Below are positions 25,350 through 33,950 of a stretch of 64,000 bases of DNA, piece after piece. The DNA comes from Desulfocarbo sp964620595. GTDB lineage: Bacteria; Desulfobacterota; Desulfarculia; Desulfarculales; Desulfarculaceae. Location: assembly GCA_964620595.1 (NCBI GenBank), contig CAZUHP010000009.1, forward strand, positions 1 to 64,000, read 5' to 3'. How positions within the stretch are numbered: the stretch's first letter is position 1; each line of letters starts with the position of its first letter. The notes under the pieces were generated by a model that worked only from the letters and a program-made list of their open reading frames with translations, made no database searches and was not told the origin of the DNA. The translations under genes and the position numbers were made by a program.

Positions 25350-26462
25350 CTAGGCTTTCACCCTGGCCTGGAGCATAACATCATCGCCGAAGCGGCGCAC
25401 CCGGGGCCGCTCCAGGGGCAGCGCCTGGGCCATGCGGGCAAAGCCCGCCCCGCCGATCATGCCCGGCGCCTCCGCCCCGCCGATGAGCTTGGGCGCGAAG
25501 AAGTAGACCACCTCGTCGATGAGCCCGGCGGAGAGGAACCCCCAGGCCAAGCCGGCGCCCCCCTCCAGGAGCAGGCTGGTGACCCCTCTTTTGCCCAGCG
25601 CCTCCAACAGCGCCGCCAGGTCCACCCCGCCCCCAGCCCCGGGCAGGGCCAGCACCTCGGCCCCGGCCCTTTCCAGGGCCGCCCGGCGGCGGGCCGGGGG
25701 ATCGGGCCCGCAGGCCACCAGGCAGCCCGCCGGCGAGTCCGGGTTCAGCACCTTGGCCGTGGCCGGCAGCCTGAGCCTGGTGTCCACCACCACCCGCAAG
25801 GGGTCGCGGCCGCCCCTCAGGCGGCAGGTGAGCCGGGGATCGTCGGCCAGGGCGGTGCCCCTGCCCACGCAGATGGCGTCCAGCCAGGCGCGCAGCCGGT
25901 GCACCTGGCGCCGCGCCTTGTCGCCGGTGACCCAGCGGCTGTCCCCGGTATGGGCCGCGGTCCGGCCGTCCAGGGTGGCCGCGGTCTTCAAGACCACATA
26001 GGGCCGGCCGCTGGTGACGTGCTTGAAGAAGAAGCGGTGCTCGTGCCGGCAGGCATCGCCCAGCACCCCGGCCCGGACCTCCAGGCCCCGGGCCGCCAAA
26101 AAGGCCCCGCCCCCGCCCGCCACCCGGGGGTTGGGGTCGGAGGCGCCGTACACCACCCGGCGGATGCCCGCCTCCAGGATGGCCTTGGTGCAGGGCGGGG
26201 TCCGGCCCTGGTGATGGCAGGGCTCCAGGGTCACGTAGATGGCAGCGCCCCGGGCCTGGTCGCCGGCCTCGGCCAGGGCGCGCACCTCGGCATGGGGGGT
26301 GCCGCAGCGGTCGTGAAAGCCCTGGCCCACCACCCGGCCATCCTTGACCACCACCGCGCCCACCGCCGGGTTGGGCGAGCTGCGCCCCAGGCCCTTGCGG
26401 GCCAGGCGCAGGGCCCGCCGCATGAAGCGGCGGTCCTGGGATTCTGGGGATTGGGGAGACAT
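25350..26462 (-). CDS. ribD: Bifunctional riboflavin deaminase/reductase
   Basis: A 370-residue enzyme. The N-terminal deaminase domain has the zinc motif HAEVRAL and PCHHQGRTPPC; the C-terminal reductase domain has VVLKTAATLDGRTA, SRWVTG and LLLEGGAGLAWGFL. The ATG shares one base with the nrdR stop (TGATG), so the genes are coupled. No FMN riboswitch is apparent before the rib genes; control probably comes from the long upstream transcript. Confidence 0.95.
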   Translation of the reverse strand: MSPQSPESQDRRFMRRALRLARKGLGRSSPNPAVGAVVVKDGRVVGQGFHDRCGTPHAEVRALAEAGDQARGAAIYVTLEPCHHQGRTPPCTKAILEAGIRRVVYGASDPNPRVAGGGGAFLAARGLEVRAGVLGDACRHEHRFFFKHVTSGRPYVVLKTAATLDGRTAAHTGDSRWVTGDKARRQVHRLRAWLDAICVGRGTALADDPRLTCRLRGGRDPLRVVVDTRLRLPATAKVLNPDSPAGCLVACGPDPPARRRAALERAGAEVLALPGAGGGVDLAALLEALGKRGVTSLLLEGGAGLAWGFLSAGLIDEVVYFFAPKLIGGAEAPGMIGGAGFARMAQALPLERPRVRRFGDDVMLQARVKA

Positions 26463-26938
26463 CACTCGGCGGCAGAGGAGTCCTTGTTGTTGGAGACCAA
26501 GCGCTCCAGCTCGGCCATGAACTCCTTGACGTCGCGGAACTCGCGGTACACCGAGGCGAAGCGCACATAGGCCACGTCGTCGATCTTGCGCAGCCAGCTT
26601 ATCACCGCCTCCCCCACCTCGGCCGCCGGTATCTCGCGGCGGTTCTGCTCCTGGAAGCCGGCCTCCAACTGGTCCAGGAACTCCTCCACCACGTTCACCG
26701 ACACCGGCCGCTTCTGCAGGGCCAGCATGATGCCCTTCTTCACCTTGCCCCGGTCATAGACCTCGCGGGTGCCATCCTTCTTGATGACATAGGTCTCCAG
26801 CTCCTCCACCCGCTCGTAGGTGGTGAAGCGCTGGCCGCACTCCAGGCATTCGCGCCGGCGGCGGATGACCGAGGCGTCCTTGCTCACCCGGGAGTCCACC
26901 ACCTTGTTGTCGTTATGACCGCAAAAAGGGCACTTCAC
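26462..26938 (-). CDS. nrdR: Transcriptional repressor NrdR
   Basis: A 158-residue regulator of ribonucleotide reductase genes. The zinc ribbon is MKCPFCGHNDNKVVDSR...CLECGQRFTTYER, followed by the ATP-cone with IKKDGTREVYDRGKVKKGI. The GTG start overlaps the dCMP deaminase stop as GTGA, and the end overlaps ribD by one base. The nrdR-ribD neighbourhood is widespread in bacteria. Confidence 0.96.
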   Translation of the reverse strand: MKCPFCGHNDNKVVDSRVSKDASVIRRRRECLECGQRFTTYERVEELETYVIKKDGTREVYDRGKVKKGIMLALQKRPVSVNVVEEFLDQLEAGFQEQNRREIPAAEVGEAVISWLRKIDDVAYVRFASVYREFRDVKEFMAELERLVSNNKDSSAAE

Positions 26939-27474
26939 TTGGCCTCCTCCCCTCCCGCGGCCTGGGCGCCCTTGTCCGCCCGCGCCGCCATGCCTCGCGC
27001 AGCCTCCTGGTTCTCCTGTTCGATCCAGTCGGCCGGGTACAGGTGCACGATCTCCCCCCCTGCGGGCTGCACCACCACCCGCTCGATACCGGCGTTTATG
27101 ATAACACGGCGGCAGAGGAGGCAGGGCTCGGGATTGGCGGTGGGTTGTCCGGTCTTCACATCCAGGCCGTAGAGGTACATCACCGCGCCCATGGTGCGCT
27201 CGCGGGAGGCATGGATCACCGCGTTCATCTCGGCGTGCACCGAGCGGCACAGCTCGTAGCGCTGGCCAGGGGGAATGGCCAGCTCCTCCCGCAGGCACAC
27301 CCCCAGGTCCACGCAGTTGGCCACGCCCCGGGGCGCGCCGGCATAGCCGGTGGACACGATCTGGTCGTCCTTCACGATGACCGCCCCGTACTGGCGGCGC
27401 AGGCAGGTGCCCCGGCGGCAGACCTCGCGGGCTATGTTGAGGTAATACTGGTCCTTGGTGGGCCGGCCGCTCAA
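26935..27474 (-). CDS. dCMP deaminase (ComEB-type)
   Basis: A 179-residue cytidine/deoxycytidylate deaminase, making dUMP for thymidylate synthesis. The zinc motif is VHAEMNAV with PEPCLLC downstream. TTG is the start (4-base overlap TTGA with the rpiB stop). The last 25 residues are a low-complexity Ala/Gly/Glu tail. With nrdR next, the pair links two functions of deoxynucleotide supply. Confidence 0.9.
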   Translation of the reverse strand: MSGRPTKDQYYLNIAREVCRRGTCLRRQYGAVIVKDDQIVSTGYAGAPRGVANCVDLGVCLREELAIPPGQRYELCRSVHAEMNAVIHASRERTMGAVMYLYGLDVKTGQPTANPEPCLLCRRVIINAGIERVVVQPAGGEIVHLYPADWIEQENQEAARGMAARADKGAQAAGGEEAK

Positions 27475-27920
27475 GGCTGGCCTCCGGTGAGGGAGTCGAT
27501 CTTGGCCACCCGCCGCTGGTGCCGCCCGCCGTCCTCGAACTCGGTGTTCATGAACACGTCCAGGATGGCCAGGGCCTGGTCCTGGGGCGTGAGCCGCTCG
27601 CCCAGGCAGAGCACGTTGGCGTTGTTGTGCTGGCGGCCCAGGCGGGCGTGCTCCTCGGTGGGAGCCAGGGCCGCGCGCACCCCGTGGAAACGGTTGGCGG
27701 TGATGCTCATGCCCACCCCGGAGCCACAGACCAGCACCCCCCGCTCCGCCTGGCCCTGGGCCACGGCCTTGGCCACCGCCACCGCCTGCTCGGGGTAGTC
27801 GCTGGCCTGGTCGGAGAACACGCCCATGTCCTCCACCTGGTGGCCCTGCTCCTGGAGGCGCTTCTTGACCGCCTCCTTGAGATTGTAGCCGCCGTGGTCG
27901 CTTCCCACCGCTATCCGCAT
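27471..27920 (-). CDS. rpiB: Ribose 5-phosphate isomerase B
   Basis: A 149-residue RpiB/LacAB isomerase interconverting ribulose 5-phosphate and ribose 5-phosphate. MRIAVGSDHGGYNLK opens the protein, GVLVCGSGVGMSITANR contains the catalytic-region cysteine, and RQHNNANVLCLG is the conserved later motif. AGGAGG lies just before the ATG. It supplies ribulose 5-phosphate to RibBA further down the same transcript. Confidence 0.94.
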   Translation of the reverse strand: MRIAVGSDHGGYNLKEAVKKRLQEQGHQVEDMGVFSDQASDYPEQAVAVAKAVAQGQAERGVLVCGSGVGMSITANRFHGVRAALAPTEEHARLGRQHNNANVLCLGERLTPQDQALAILDVFMNTEFEDGGRHQRRVAKIDSLTGGQP

Positions 27921-27944
27921 GGGGGCCTCCTTGGGCTTTGGGTC

Positions 27945-29195
27945 CTAGGGCTGGTACCGGGTGAATATCAGGCTGGCGTTGGTGCCCCCGAAGCCGAAAG
28001 AGTTGCTGAGCACGGTCTTGACCGCGGCCTCGCGCTTGGTGTTGGGCACGTAGTCCAGGTCCAGCTCCGGGTCGGGGGTGGTGTAGTTGATGGTGGGCGG
28101 CAGCACCTGGTCGCGCAGGCTGAGCACGGAGAACACCGCCTCCACCCCGCCGGTGGCGCCCAGCATGTGGCCCACCATGGACTTGGTGCTGCTCACCGCC
28201 AGCTTGTAGGCGTGCTCGCCGAACACCCCCTTGATGGCCTTGGTCTCGGTCAGGTCGTTCAGGTCGGTGCTGGTGCCGTGGGCGTTGATGTAGTCTATGT
28301 CCTCCGCCCGCAGCCCGGCATCGTCCAGGGCCATCTGCATGCAGCGCATGAAGCCGTCGCCCGAGGGGTCGGGCGCGGTCATGTGGTAGCCGTCCGAGCT
28401 GAGCCCGTAGCCCACCAGCTCGGCCAGGATGGGGGCGCCCCGCTCCAGGGCGTGCTCCAAGCTCTCCAGGATCAAGGCCCCTGCCCCCTCGCTCATCACG
28501 AAGCCGTCGCGGTCCCGGTCAAAGGGCCGGCTGGCCTTGTCGGGCTCGTGGTTGCGGGTGGAAAGCGCCTTGGCCGAGCTGAAGCCCTGCAAGGTGGTGG
28601 GGGTTATCACCGCCTCCGCCCCGCCGCAGGCCATGACCTCCGCCGCGCCGCGCTGGATGGTCTTCATGGCGTCACCCACCGAGTGGGTGCCCGCCGCGCA
28701 GGCAGTGCACACGCAGGTGTTGGGGCCCCTGGCCCCGAACTCCATGGCCACCTCGCCGGCAAGCATGTTGCCGATGAGCTTGGGGATGAAAAAGGGGCTC
28801 ACCCGCGACTGGGGGCCCTTGGCCGCCACCTGGGGGATGGTGGCCTCCAGGGTCTGCAAGCCGCCCAGGCCCACGCCCATGATGCAGCCGGTCCGGGCCG
28901 CCATCTCCCCCTCCAGGGGAACCGGCAGGCCCGCCATCTCCCACGCCATGCGGGTGGCGGCAATGCCGAAGTGGATGAAGGTATCCAGCCGCTTGATCTG
29001 CTTCTTGGGCAGCCAGTCCTCGGGCTTGAAGTCCAACACCTCGCCGGCGATCTGGACCTTGTAACCCGTCACGTCGAACTTCTGGATGGTCCCGATGCCG
29101 CTCTCGCCGGCCAGGATTCGGCGCCAAGATTCCTCGGTGCCGGTGGCCAGGGGCGTCACCAGGCCCACTCCGGTTACTACCACCCGTCGCTGCAC
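27945..29195 (-). CDS. fabF: Beta-ketoacyl-ACP synthase II
   Basis: A 416-residue condensing enzyme of fatty-acid elongation. The Cys-His-His triad is visible: Cys in TACAAGTHSVGDA, His in NAHGTSTDLNDLTE and His in SMVGHMLGATG. GTG start with AGGAGG upstream. It follows acpP after a 215-base gap that contains a G-rich repeat tract, and precedes rpiB by 24 bases. Confidence 0.96.
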   Translation of the reverse strand: MQRRVVVTGVGLVTPLATGTEESWRRILAGESGIGTIQKFDVTGYKVQIAGEVLDFKPEDWLPKKQIKRLDTFIHFGIAATRMAWEMAGLPVPLEGEMAARTGCIMGVGLGGLQTLEATIPQVAAKGPQSRVSPFFIPKLIGNMLAGEVAMEFGARGPNTCVCTACAAGTHSVGDAMKTIQRGAAEVMACGGAEAVITPTTLQGFSSAKALSTRNHEPDKASRPFDRDRDGFVMSEGAGALILESLEHALERGAPILAELVGYGLSSDGYHMTAPDPSGDGFMRCMQMALDDAGLRAEDIDYINAHGTSTDLNDLTETKAIKGVFGEHAYKLAVSSTKSMVGHMLGATGGVEAVFSVLSLRDQVLPPTINYTTPDPELDLDYVPNTKREAAVKTVLSNSFGFGGTNASLIFTRYQP

Positions 29196-29245
29196 AACTC
29201 CTCCTTACAGCCTTCCCCGCCATCCCCAGGGAGAGCAAAAGAGGG

Positions 29246-29302
29246 CACGGGGGCGGCGAGGGCGGCGAGGGGGGCGAGGGGGGCGTGGGGGGCGCGGGGA
29301 GC
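29246..29302. repeat. G-rich GGCGAGG-type tract between acpP and fabF
   Basis: Repeated GGCGAGGG and GGGGGGCG units on the plus strand (C-rich on the transcribed strand). It is a relative of the other C/G tracts in the window. Because it lies between acpP and fabF on the transcript, it could influence the excess of acpP message over fabF, but that is only a suggestion. Confidence 0.5.
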
Positions 29303-29410
29303 ACGGAAAGCTAAAATGGGGAAGACCCGCCGATTGCACGCCCCGCCCCTGGCCTCCCTGGGCCTCGCCACCCGGCGGGCCCGTCCCTGGGGGGGTTCAG
29401 GGGGCAATGC

Positions 29411-29647
29411 CTAGTTGCTCGTGCGAGAGGCGATGTAGTCCCAGGCGTCCTGCACGGTCTTGATCTTTTCAGCGTCCTCGTCGGCGATGGAGATGTCGAA
29501 AGCCTCCTCCATGGCCATGATCATCTCCACCAGGTCCAGGGAATCAGCGCCCAAGTCGTCCACAAAAGAAGCCTCGGGAACCACGTCCTCCTCGGCCACC
29601 GAAAGCTGCTCGCAAATGATCTGCTTGACTTTTTCCTTGATATCCAT
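29411..29647 (-). CDS. acpP: Acyl carrier protein
   Basis: A 78-residue acidic four-helix protein carrying the growing acyl chain. The phosphopantetheine serine is in DDLGADSLDLVEMIMAMEE. It lies between fabG and fabF as in most bacteria. Confidence 0.98.
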   Translation of the reverse strand: MDIKEKVKQIICEQLSVAEEDVVPEASFVDDLGADSLDLVEMIMAMEEAFDISIADEDAEKIKTVQDAWDYIASRTSN

Positions 29648-29701
29648 GGTTGATACACTCCCAAGAAAATGAGCCCCGTCGCAAAGGGGGCCCGTTGACC
29701 T

Positions 29702-30448
29702 CTACATATACATGCCGCCGCTAACGTGGAGCACTTGGCCCGTGAGGTAGCGGGCGGCGTGGGAACACAAGAAGGCCACCACGTCGGCCACGTCCTCGGG
29801 CTGGCCCGGCCGGCCGGCGGGGATCATGGCCTTCATGGCCTGGGCCGCCTTTTCGGGCACGGCCCTGGTCATGTCGGTCTCGATGAACCCCGGCGCCACC
29901 GCGTTCACCCGCACCCCGCGGGCGGCCAGCTCCTTGGCCGCGGTCTTGGTGAGGGCCATGAGCCCGGCCTTGGAGGCCGAGTAGTTGGCCTGGCCGATGT
30001 TGCCGATCTGGCCCACCACGCTGGCCACGTTGACGATGCAGCCCGAGCGCTGCTTCATCATGACCTTGGCCGCGGCCTGGAGGCACACGAAGGCGCCCAC
30101 CAGGTTCACCCGGAGCACCCTTTCGAACTGCTCCAGGCTCATCCGCACCAGAAGCGCGTCCATGGTGATGCCCGCGTTGTTGACCAGGACGTCCAACCCG
30201 CCGTAGGTCTGCACCACGTGATCCACGAACTCCTTGACCTGGGCGGGGTCGGCCACGTCGAACTTCTTGGCCTCGGCGGTCACCCCGGCCTCCTGGAGCA
30301 GGGCCAGGGTCTTTTCCGCCTCCACCTCGTCGGGATCGAAGTGGTTGAACACCACCACGTCCCCGGGCTTGGCCAGGGCCAGGCAAATGGCCCGGCCGAT
30401 GCCCCGCGACCCGCCGGTGACCAGGCTTACTCGGCGTTTATCCGTCAC
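29702..30448 (-). CDS. fabG: 3-oxoacyl-ACP reductase
   Basis: A 248-residue SDR-family NADPH reductase, second step of the elongation cycle. TGGSRGIGRAI is the cofactor motif, LVNNAGIT the structural motif, and Ser in NVASVVGQIGNIGQ with YSASKAG provide the catalytic Ser-Tyr-Lys. The GTG at 30448 was chosen because it starts exactly at the fold (MTDKRRVSLVTGG). It follows etfA with about 100 bases between. Confidence 0.95.
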   Translation of the reverse strand: MTDKRRVSLVTGGSRGIGRAICLALAKPGDVVVFNHFDPDEVEAEKTLALLQEAGVTAEAKKFDVADPAQVKEFVDHVVQTYGGLDVLVNNAGITMDALLVRMSLEQFERVLRVNLVGAFVCLQAAAKVMMKQRSGCIVNVASVVGQIGNIGQANYSASKAGLMALTKTAAKELAARGVRVNAVAPGFIETDMTRAVPEKAAQAMKAMIPAGRPGQPEDVADVVAFLCSHAARYLTGQVLHVSGGMYM

Positions 30449-30552
30449 TCTCTTCACCTCTCGCAACAAGGGGGCTTCAAGGCTCGAGGCGTAAAGCCCG
30501 CTTGCCCGGCCCCATGGCCTGTTTTTAGCCTGTAAAGCCGGCCCGGCCCGAA

Positions 30553-31743
30553 CTAGCCTCGCAGCTCCCGGAGGCGGTCCAGCATAGCCGGGACGACCGA
30601 ATAAAGGTCTCCTACTATACCATAGGTGGCGATTTTGAATATAGGCGCGTTGGGGTCGGTGTTCACCGCCACGATGTTGTCCGAACTCTGCATACCCACC
30701 AGATGTTGTACCGCACCGCTCACCCCCAGCGCCACATATAGTTTGGGCGCCACGGTGCGGCCGGTCTGGCCCACCTGGTGGGCGTGGCCTATCCAGCCCG
30801 CGTCCACTGCCCCGCGGGTGGCGCCCACCACCCCGCCCAGGGCCTCGGCCAGCTCCCGCACCAGGTCGAACCCCTCGGGCCCTCCCAGGCCCCGGCCGCC
30901 GCACACGATCACCTCGGCGGCGGTGAGGTTCACCTTCTCCTCCAGGGACTCCACCACCTCCAGCACCTGGGTGGCGGCAGGGGGGGCCTCGGCCGGGCCC
31001 AGCTTCACCAGCCGGCCCTGGCGGCCCTGCTCATAGGGGCCCTTCTTCATCACCCGGGGCCGCACCGTGGCCATCTGGGGCCGGGCGTTGGGGCAGACGA
31101 TGGTGGCCATGATGTTGCCGCCAAAGGCCGGTCGGGTCTGCAGGAGCAGGCGGCGCTCCTGGTCGATGGCCAGGCCGGTGCAGTCGGCGGTCAGGCCGGT
31201 GGCCACGGCGGTGGCCACCCGGGGGAGCAGGGAACGGCCCAGGCTGGTGGCCCCGGCCAGGAGCACCTCGGGCCGGTGCTCCCGGATGGCCGCGGCCAGG
31301 ACCTGGCAGTACACGTCGTCGTTGAAGAACTCCAGCCGCGGGTCGTCGGCCAGGTACACCACGTCCGCGCCCAGGGCCATGAGTTCGGCGGCCAGGGGCT
31401 CCACCTGGTGGCCCAGGAGCACCGCGCCCAGGTCCACGCCCAGTTCCTCGGCCAGGCGGCGGCCCTGGCCCAACAGCTCGGCCACCACCTCGGGCATCCG
31501 GCCGCCGCGCTGCTCGGCATAGACCCACACCCCGCGGTGGGTGGCGGCGCGCTCGTCCTGGGCCCGCTCCACCTCCTCCAGGGTGATGGCCTCCTCGGGG
31601 CACACGTCCACGCAGGCCCCGCACAGGGTGCACTTGTCGTTCACCTGGGCCTTGTCATCCTTGAGTTCCAGGGCCTCGAAGGGACACTCGTCCACGCAGG
31701 AGCCGCAGCCGGTGCAAAGTTCCTTGTCGATGATAAGCGCCAT
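30553..31743 (-). CDS. etfA: Electron transfer flavoprotein alpha subunit with N-terminal 2[4Fe-4S] ferredoxin domain
   Basis: A 396-residue protein. The first 65 residues are a bacterial ferredoxin: CTGCGSCVDECP and CTLCGACVDVCP. The ETF alpha domain follows, with AGATSLGRSLLPRVA and the FAD-binding VIVCGGRGLGGPEGF...LGGVVGATRGAVDAGW and GQTGRTVAPKLYVALGVSGA. EtfA proteins with such a ferredoxin extension are known from electron-bifurcating complexes such as the caffeyl-CoA reductase. Bifurcation is possible but cannot be proved from sequence. It is 4 bases after etfB, with an acyl-CoA dehydrogenase upstream. Confidence 0.93.
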   Translation of the reverse strand: MALIIDKELCTGCGSCVDECPFEALELKDDKAQVNDKCTLCGACVDVCPEEAITLEEVERAQDERAATHRGVWVYAEQRGGRMPEVVAELLGQGRRLAEELGVDLGAVLLGHQVEPLAAELMALGADVVYLADDPRLEFFNDDVYCQVLAAAIREHRPEVLLAGATSLGRSLLPRVATAVATGLTADCTGLAIDQERRLLLQTRPAFGGNIMATIVCPNARPQMATVRPRVMKKGPYEQGRQGRLVKLGPAEAPPAATQVLEVVESLEEKVNLTAAEVIVCGGRGLGGPEGFDLVRELAEALGGVVGATRGAVDAGWIGHAHQVGQTGRTVAPKLYVALGVSGAVQHLVGMQSSDNIVAVNTDPNAPIFKIATYGIVGDLYSVVPAMLDRLRELRG

Positions 31744-31747
31744 GGCT

Positions 31748-32545
31748 CTAGCTCCCCAGCATGATTACCTTGGCCTCCACCAGCCGGTCCACCACCGCGG
31801 CCCCGGCCTGCTCGGGCGGCCCCTCGATCATCTCGCGCTCGCCCGCGGCCGAGGGCGCGAACACCTCCACCACCTGGGTATGGGAGCCGGCCAGGCCCAC
31901 CTCGGTCTCGGCCAGGCCCAACTCGGCCGCCCCCAACACGGGCACCTGGTACTTCTTGGCCCGCATCTTGCCCTTGAGCGAAGGCGGCCGCGGCTCGCCC
32001 ACCTCGCGCACCACGGTGATGAGCCCGGGCAGGGGCAGCCGCACCACGTCGAAGCCGTCGTCCATCTGGCGCTCCACCACCAGATGGTCCGCCTCCACCT
32101 GGCGGAAGGCCTTCACAAAGGCCACCTGGGGGATGCCCAGGCGCATGGCCAGGCCCGGCCCCACCTGGGCGGTGTCGCCGTCCACCGCCTGCTTGCCGCA
32201 GATGACGAGGTCCGCCCCGCCCAGGTGCCTGACCCCGGCGGCCAGGGCCGCGGTGGTGGCCCAGGTGTCGGCCCCGGCAAAGGCGCGGTCGCTGAGAAGG
32301 AGCCCCTCGTCCACCCCGTAGCCAATGGCCTCCTTGATGACCTCGGCCGCCTGGGGCGGGCCCATGGAAAGGACATGCAGCTCGCCCCCGGCCTGCTCGC
32401 GCAGGCGCAGGCCCGCCTCCAGGGCGAACAGGTCAAAGGGGTTCAGGATGGAGGCCACGCCCTCGCGCTTCAGGGTGTGGGTATCCGGGTCCAGCCTCAC
32501 GCTGGCCGTGTCCGGCACTTGCTTGACGCAGACAATGATCTTCAT
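31748..32545 (-). CDS. etfB: Electron transfer flavoprotein beta subunit
   Basis: A 265-residue beta subunit from the ATG at 32545 (MKIIVCVKQVPDT); upstream in-frame codons exist but lack a ribosome site. Visible motifs are NPFDLFALEAGLRL, DLVICGKQAVDGDTAQVGPGLA (nucleotide-binding loop) and MRAKKYQVPV (recognition loop area). It forms the ETF heterodimer with the ferredoxin-fused EtfA and sits between that gene and an acyl-CoA dehydrogenase, the standard dehydrogenase/ETF order. Confidence 0.93.
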   Translation of the reverse strand: MKIIVCVKQVPDTASVRLDPDTHTLKREGVASILNPFDLFALEAGLRLREQAGGELHVLSMGPPQAAEVIKEAIGYGVDEGLLLSDRAFAGADTWATTAALAAGVRHLGGADLVICGKQAVDGDTAQVGPGLAMRLGIPQVAFVKAFRQVEADHLVVERQMDDGFDVVRLPLPGLITVVREVGEPRPPSLKGKMRAKKYQVPVLGAAELGLAETEVGLAGSHTQVVEVFAPSAAGEREMIEGPPEQAGAAVVDRLVEAKVIMLGS

Positions 32546-32590
32546 CTCTAGGTGGGGGCTCCCTTTGCGGTGGCGGGGCAAGGACCGGTC

Positions 32591-32634
32591 CTGCGGCCCT
32601 TTCGCGGCCCTTTCGCGGCCCTTTTGCGGCCCTC
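32591..32634. repeat. Four tandem copies of an 11-bp GCGGCCCTTTC unit
   Basis: GCGGCCCTTTC is repeated nearly perfectly four times between the acyl-CoA dehydrogenase and etfB, with one T insertion in the third copy and a truncated fourth. It lies in the leader of etfB on the minus strand. Confidence 0.7.
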
Positions 32635-32716
32635 CCCGCCGCTGTCCAACTCTAACCCGCCCGCCGGCGTCCCTCCTCCGGCGGGCGGCGCCATGGGCTC
32701 CTCGCTGCGGCCGGCC

Positions 32717-33874
32717 CTACTTGCGGCGGCCGTATTCCTTGTTCAGCTCCTGGCCGATCACGTTGCGCTGGATCTGGTTGGTGCCTTCGTATATCTGCAA
32801 GATCTTGGCGTCGCGCATCATCTTTTCCACCGGGTACTCGCGCATGTAGCCGTGGCCGCCCAGGATCTGCACCGCGTCGGTGGTCACCTGCATGGCCATG
32901 TCGGTGGGGAAGAGCTTGGCCATGGCGCTCACCTTGGATATGTCCTTGGCGCCGGAGTCGATGTAGCGGGCCACCGCGTAGACCAGGGCCCGGGCGGCCT
33001 CGATCTGGGTGGCCATGTTGGCCAGCATGTGGGCCACGGCCTGGAAGGTGATGATGGGCTTGTCGAACTGCTTGCGCACCCGGGCAAAGGCCGCGGCCTC
33101 GTCCAGGGCGCCCTGGGCCACGCCCACCGCCTGGGCGCCCACCCCGGGCCGGCTCTGGTCAAAGGTGCGCATGGCCACCACGAAGCCCAGGCCCTCGCGG
33201 CCCAGCACCCGGTCGGCCGGGATGCGGCAGTCGTTGAAGAGCAGCTCCCGGGTGGCGCTGGCCCGGATGCCCAGCTTGGTCTCCTTCTTGCCATAGGAGA
33301 AGCCCGGGTCGCCGTCCTCCACGATGAAGGCGGTGGCCCCCCGGGCGCCCTTGCTGGGGTCGGTGATGGCCACCACCGTGTAGATGCCCGCCTCGCCGCC
33401 GTTGGTTATCCACTGCTTGGAGCCGTTTAGCACGTACTCGTCGCCCTTTTTCTCGGCCCGGGTCTGGATGGAGCCGGCGTCCGAGCCCGAGGCGCTCTCG
33501 GTGAGGGCAAAGGCGGCCAACTGCTCGCCCGAGGCGATCTGGGTGAGGTATTTCTCTTTTTGCTGGTCATTGCCAAAGAGGATGATGGGATAGGCGCCCA
33601 GGAAGGAGGCCGCGTAGGAGGTGCTCACCCCCAGGCAGGCCCGGGAAAGCTCCTCCACCGCGATCACGTTCTCCAGGCAGCCGCCGCCCAGTCCGCCGTA
33701 CTGCTCGGGGATGATGATGCCGAACAGGTCCGCCTGGGCCAGGGCCTTCATTATCTCGGTGGGGAACTCCTCCTTCTCGTCCAGCTCCGCCCGCACCGGC
33801 TTGATGCGCTCCTCGGCTATCTGCCGGCAAAGATCGCGGATCATCTCCTGTTCTTCAGTAAGGAAGTAGTCCAT
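32717..33874 (-). CDS. Acyl-CoA dehydrogenase (short-chain/butyryl type likely)
   Basis: A 385-residue FAD enzyme from the ATG at 33874 (MDYFLTEEQEMIRDLCRQIA). Signatures are AAFALTESASGSDAGSIQT, KQWITNGGEAGIYTVVA, LGIRASATRELLFNDC and QIYEGTNQIQRNVIG with the catalytic glutamate. It directly precedes etfB-etfA, an arrangement typical of butyryl-CoA-type dehydrogenases that work with their own ETF. The three genes are inserted in the plsX...fabG cluster at the place where fabH and fabD are common. Confidence 0.92.
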   Translation of the reverse strand: MDYFLTEEQEMIRDLCRQIAEERIKPVRAELDEKEEFPTEIMKALAQADLFGIIIPEQYGGLGGGCLENVIAVEELSRACLGVSTSYAASFLGAYPIILFGNDQQKEKYLTQIASGEQLAAFALTESASGSDAGSIQTRAEKKGDEYVLNGSKQWITNGGEAGIYTVVAITDPSKGARGATAFIVEDGDPGFSYGKKETKLGIRASATRELLFNDCRIPADRVLGREGLGFVVAMRTFDQSRPGVGAQAVGVAQGALDEAAAFARVRKQFDKPIITFQAVAHMLANMATQIEAARALVYAVARYIDSGAKDISKVSAMAKLFPTDMAMQVTTDAVQILGGHGYMREYPVEKMMRDAKILQIYEGTNQIQRNVIGQELNKEYGRRK

Positions 33875-33950
33875 ACCCTTTTTCTCTCCCTGGCTCAGGC
33901 CGGATGTTTGCGGGCCGCGCCCCCTCCCCGGGCGCGTGCCGAAGAAAACC

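Noticed and set aside
26462..29195. An FMN riboswitch controlling the riboflavin genes
   Set aside because: ribD overlaps nrdR by one base and no long untranslated leader exists upstream of any rib gene in the train.
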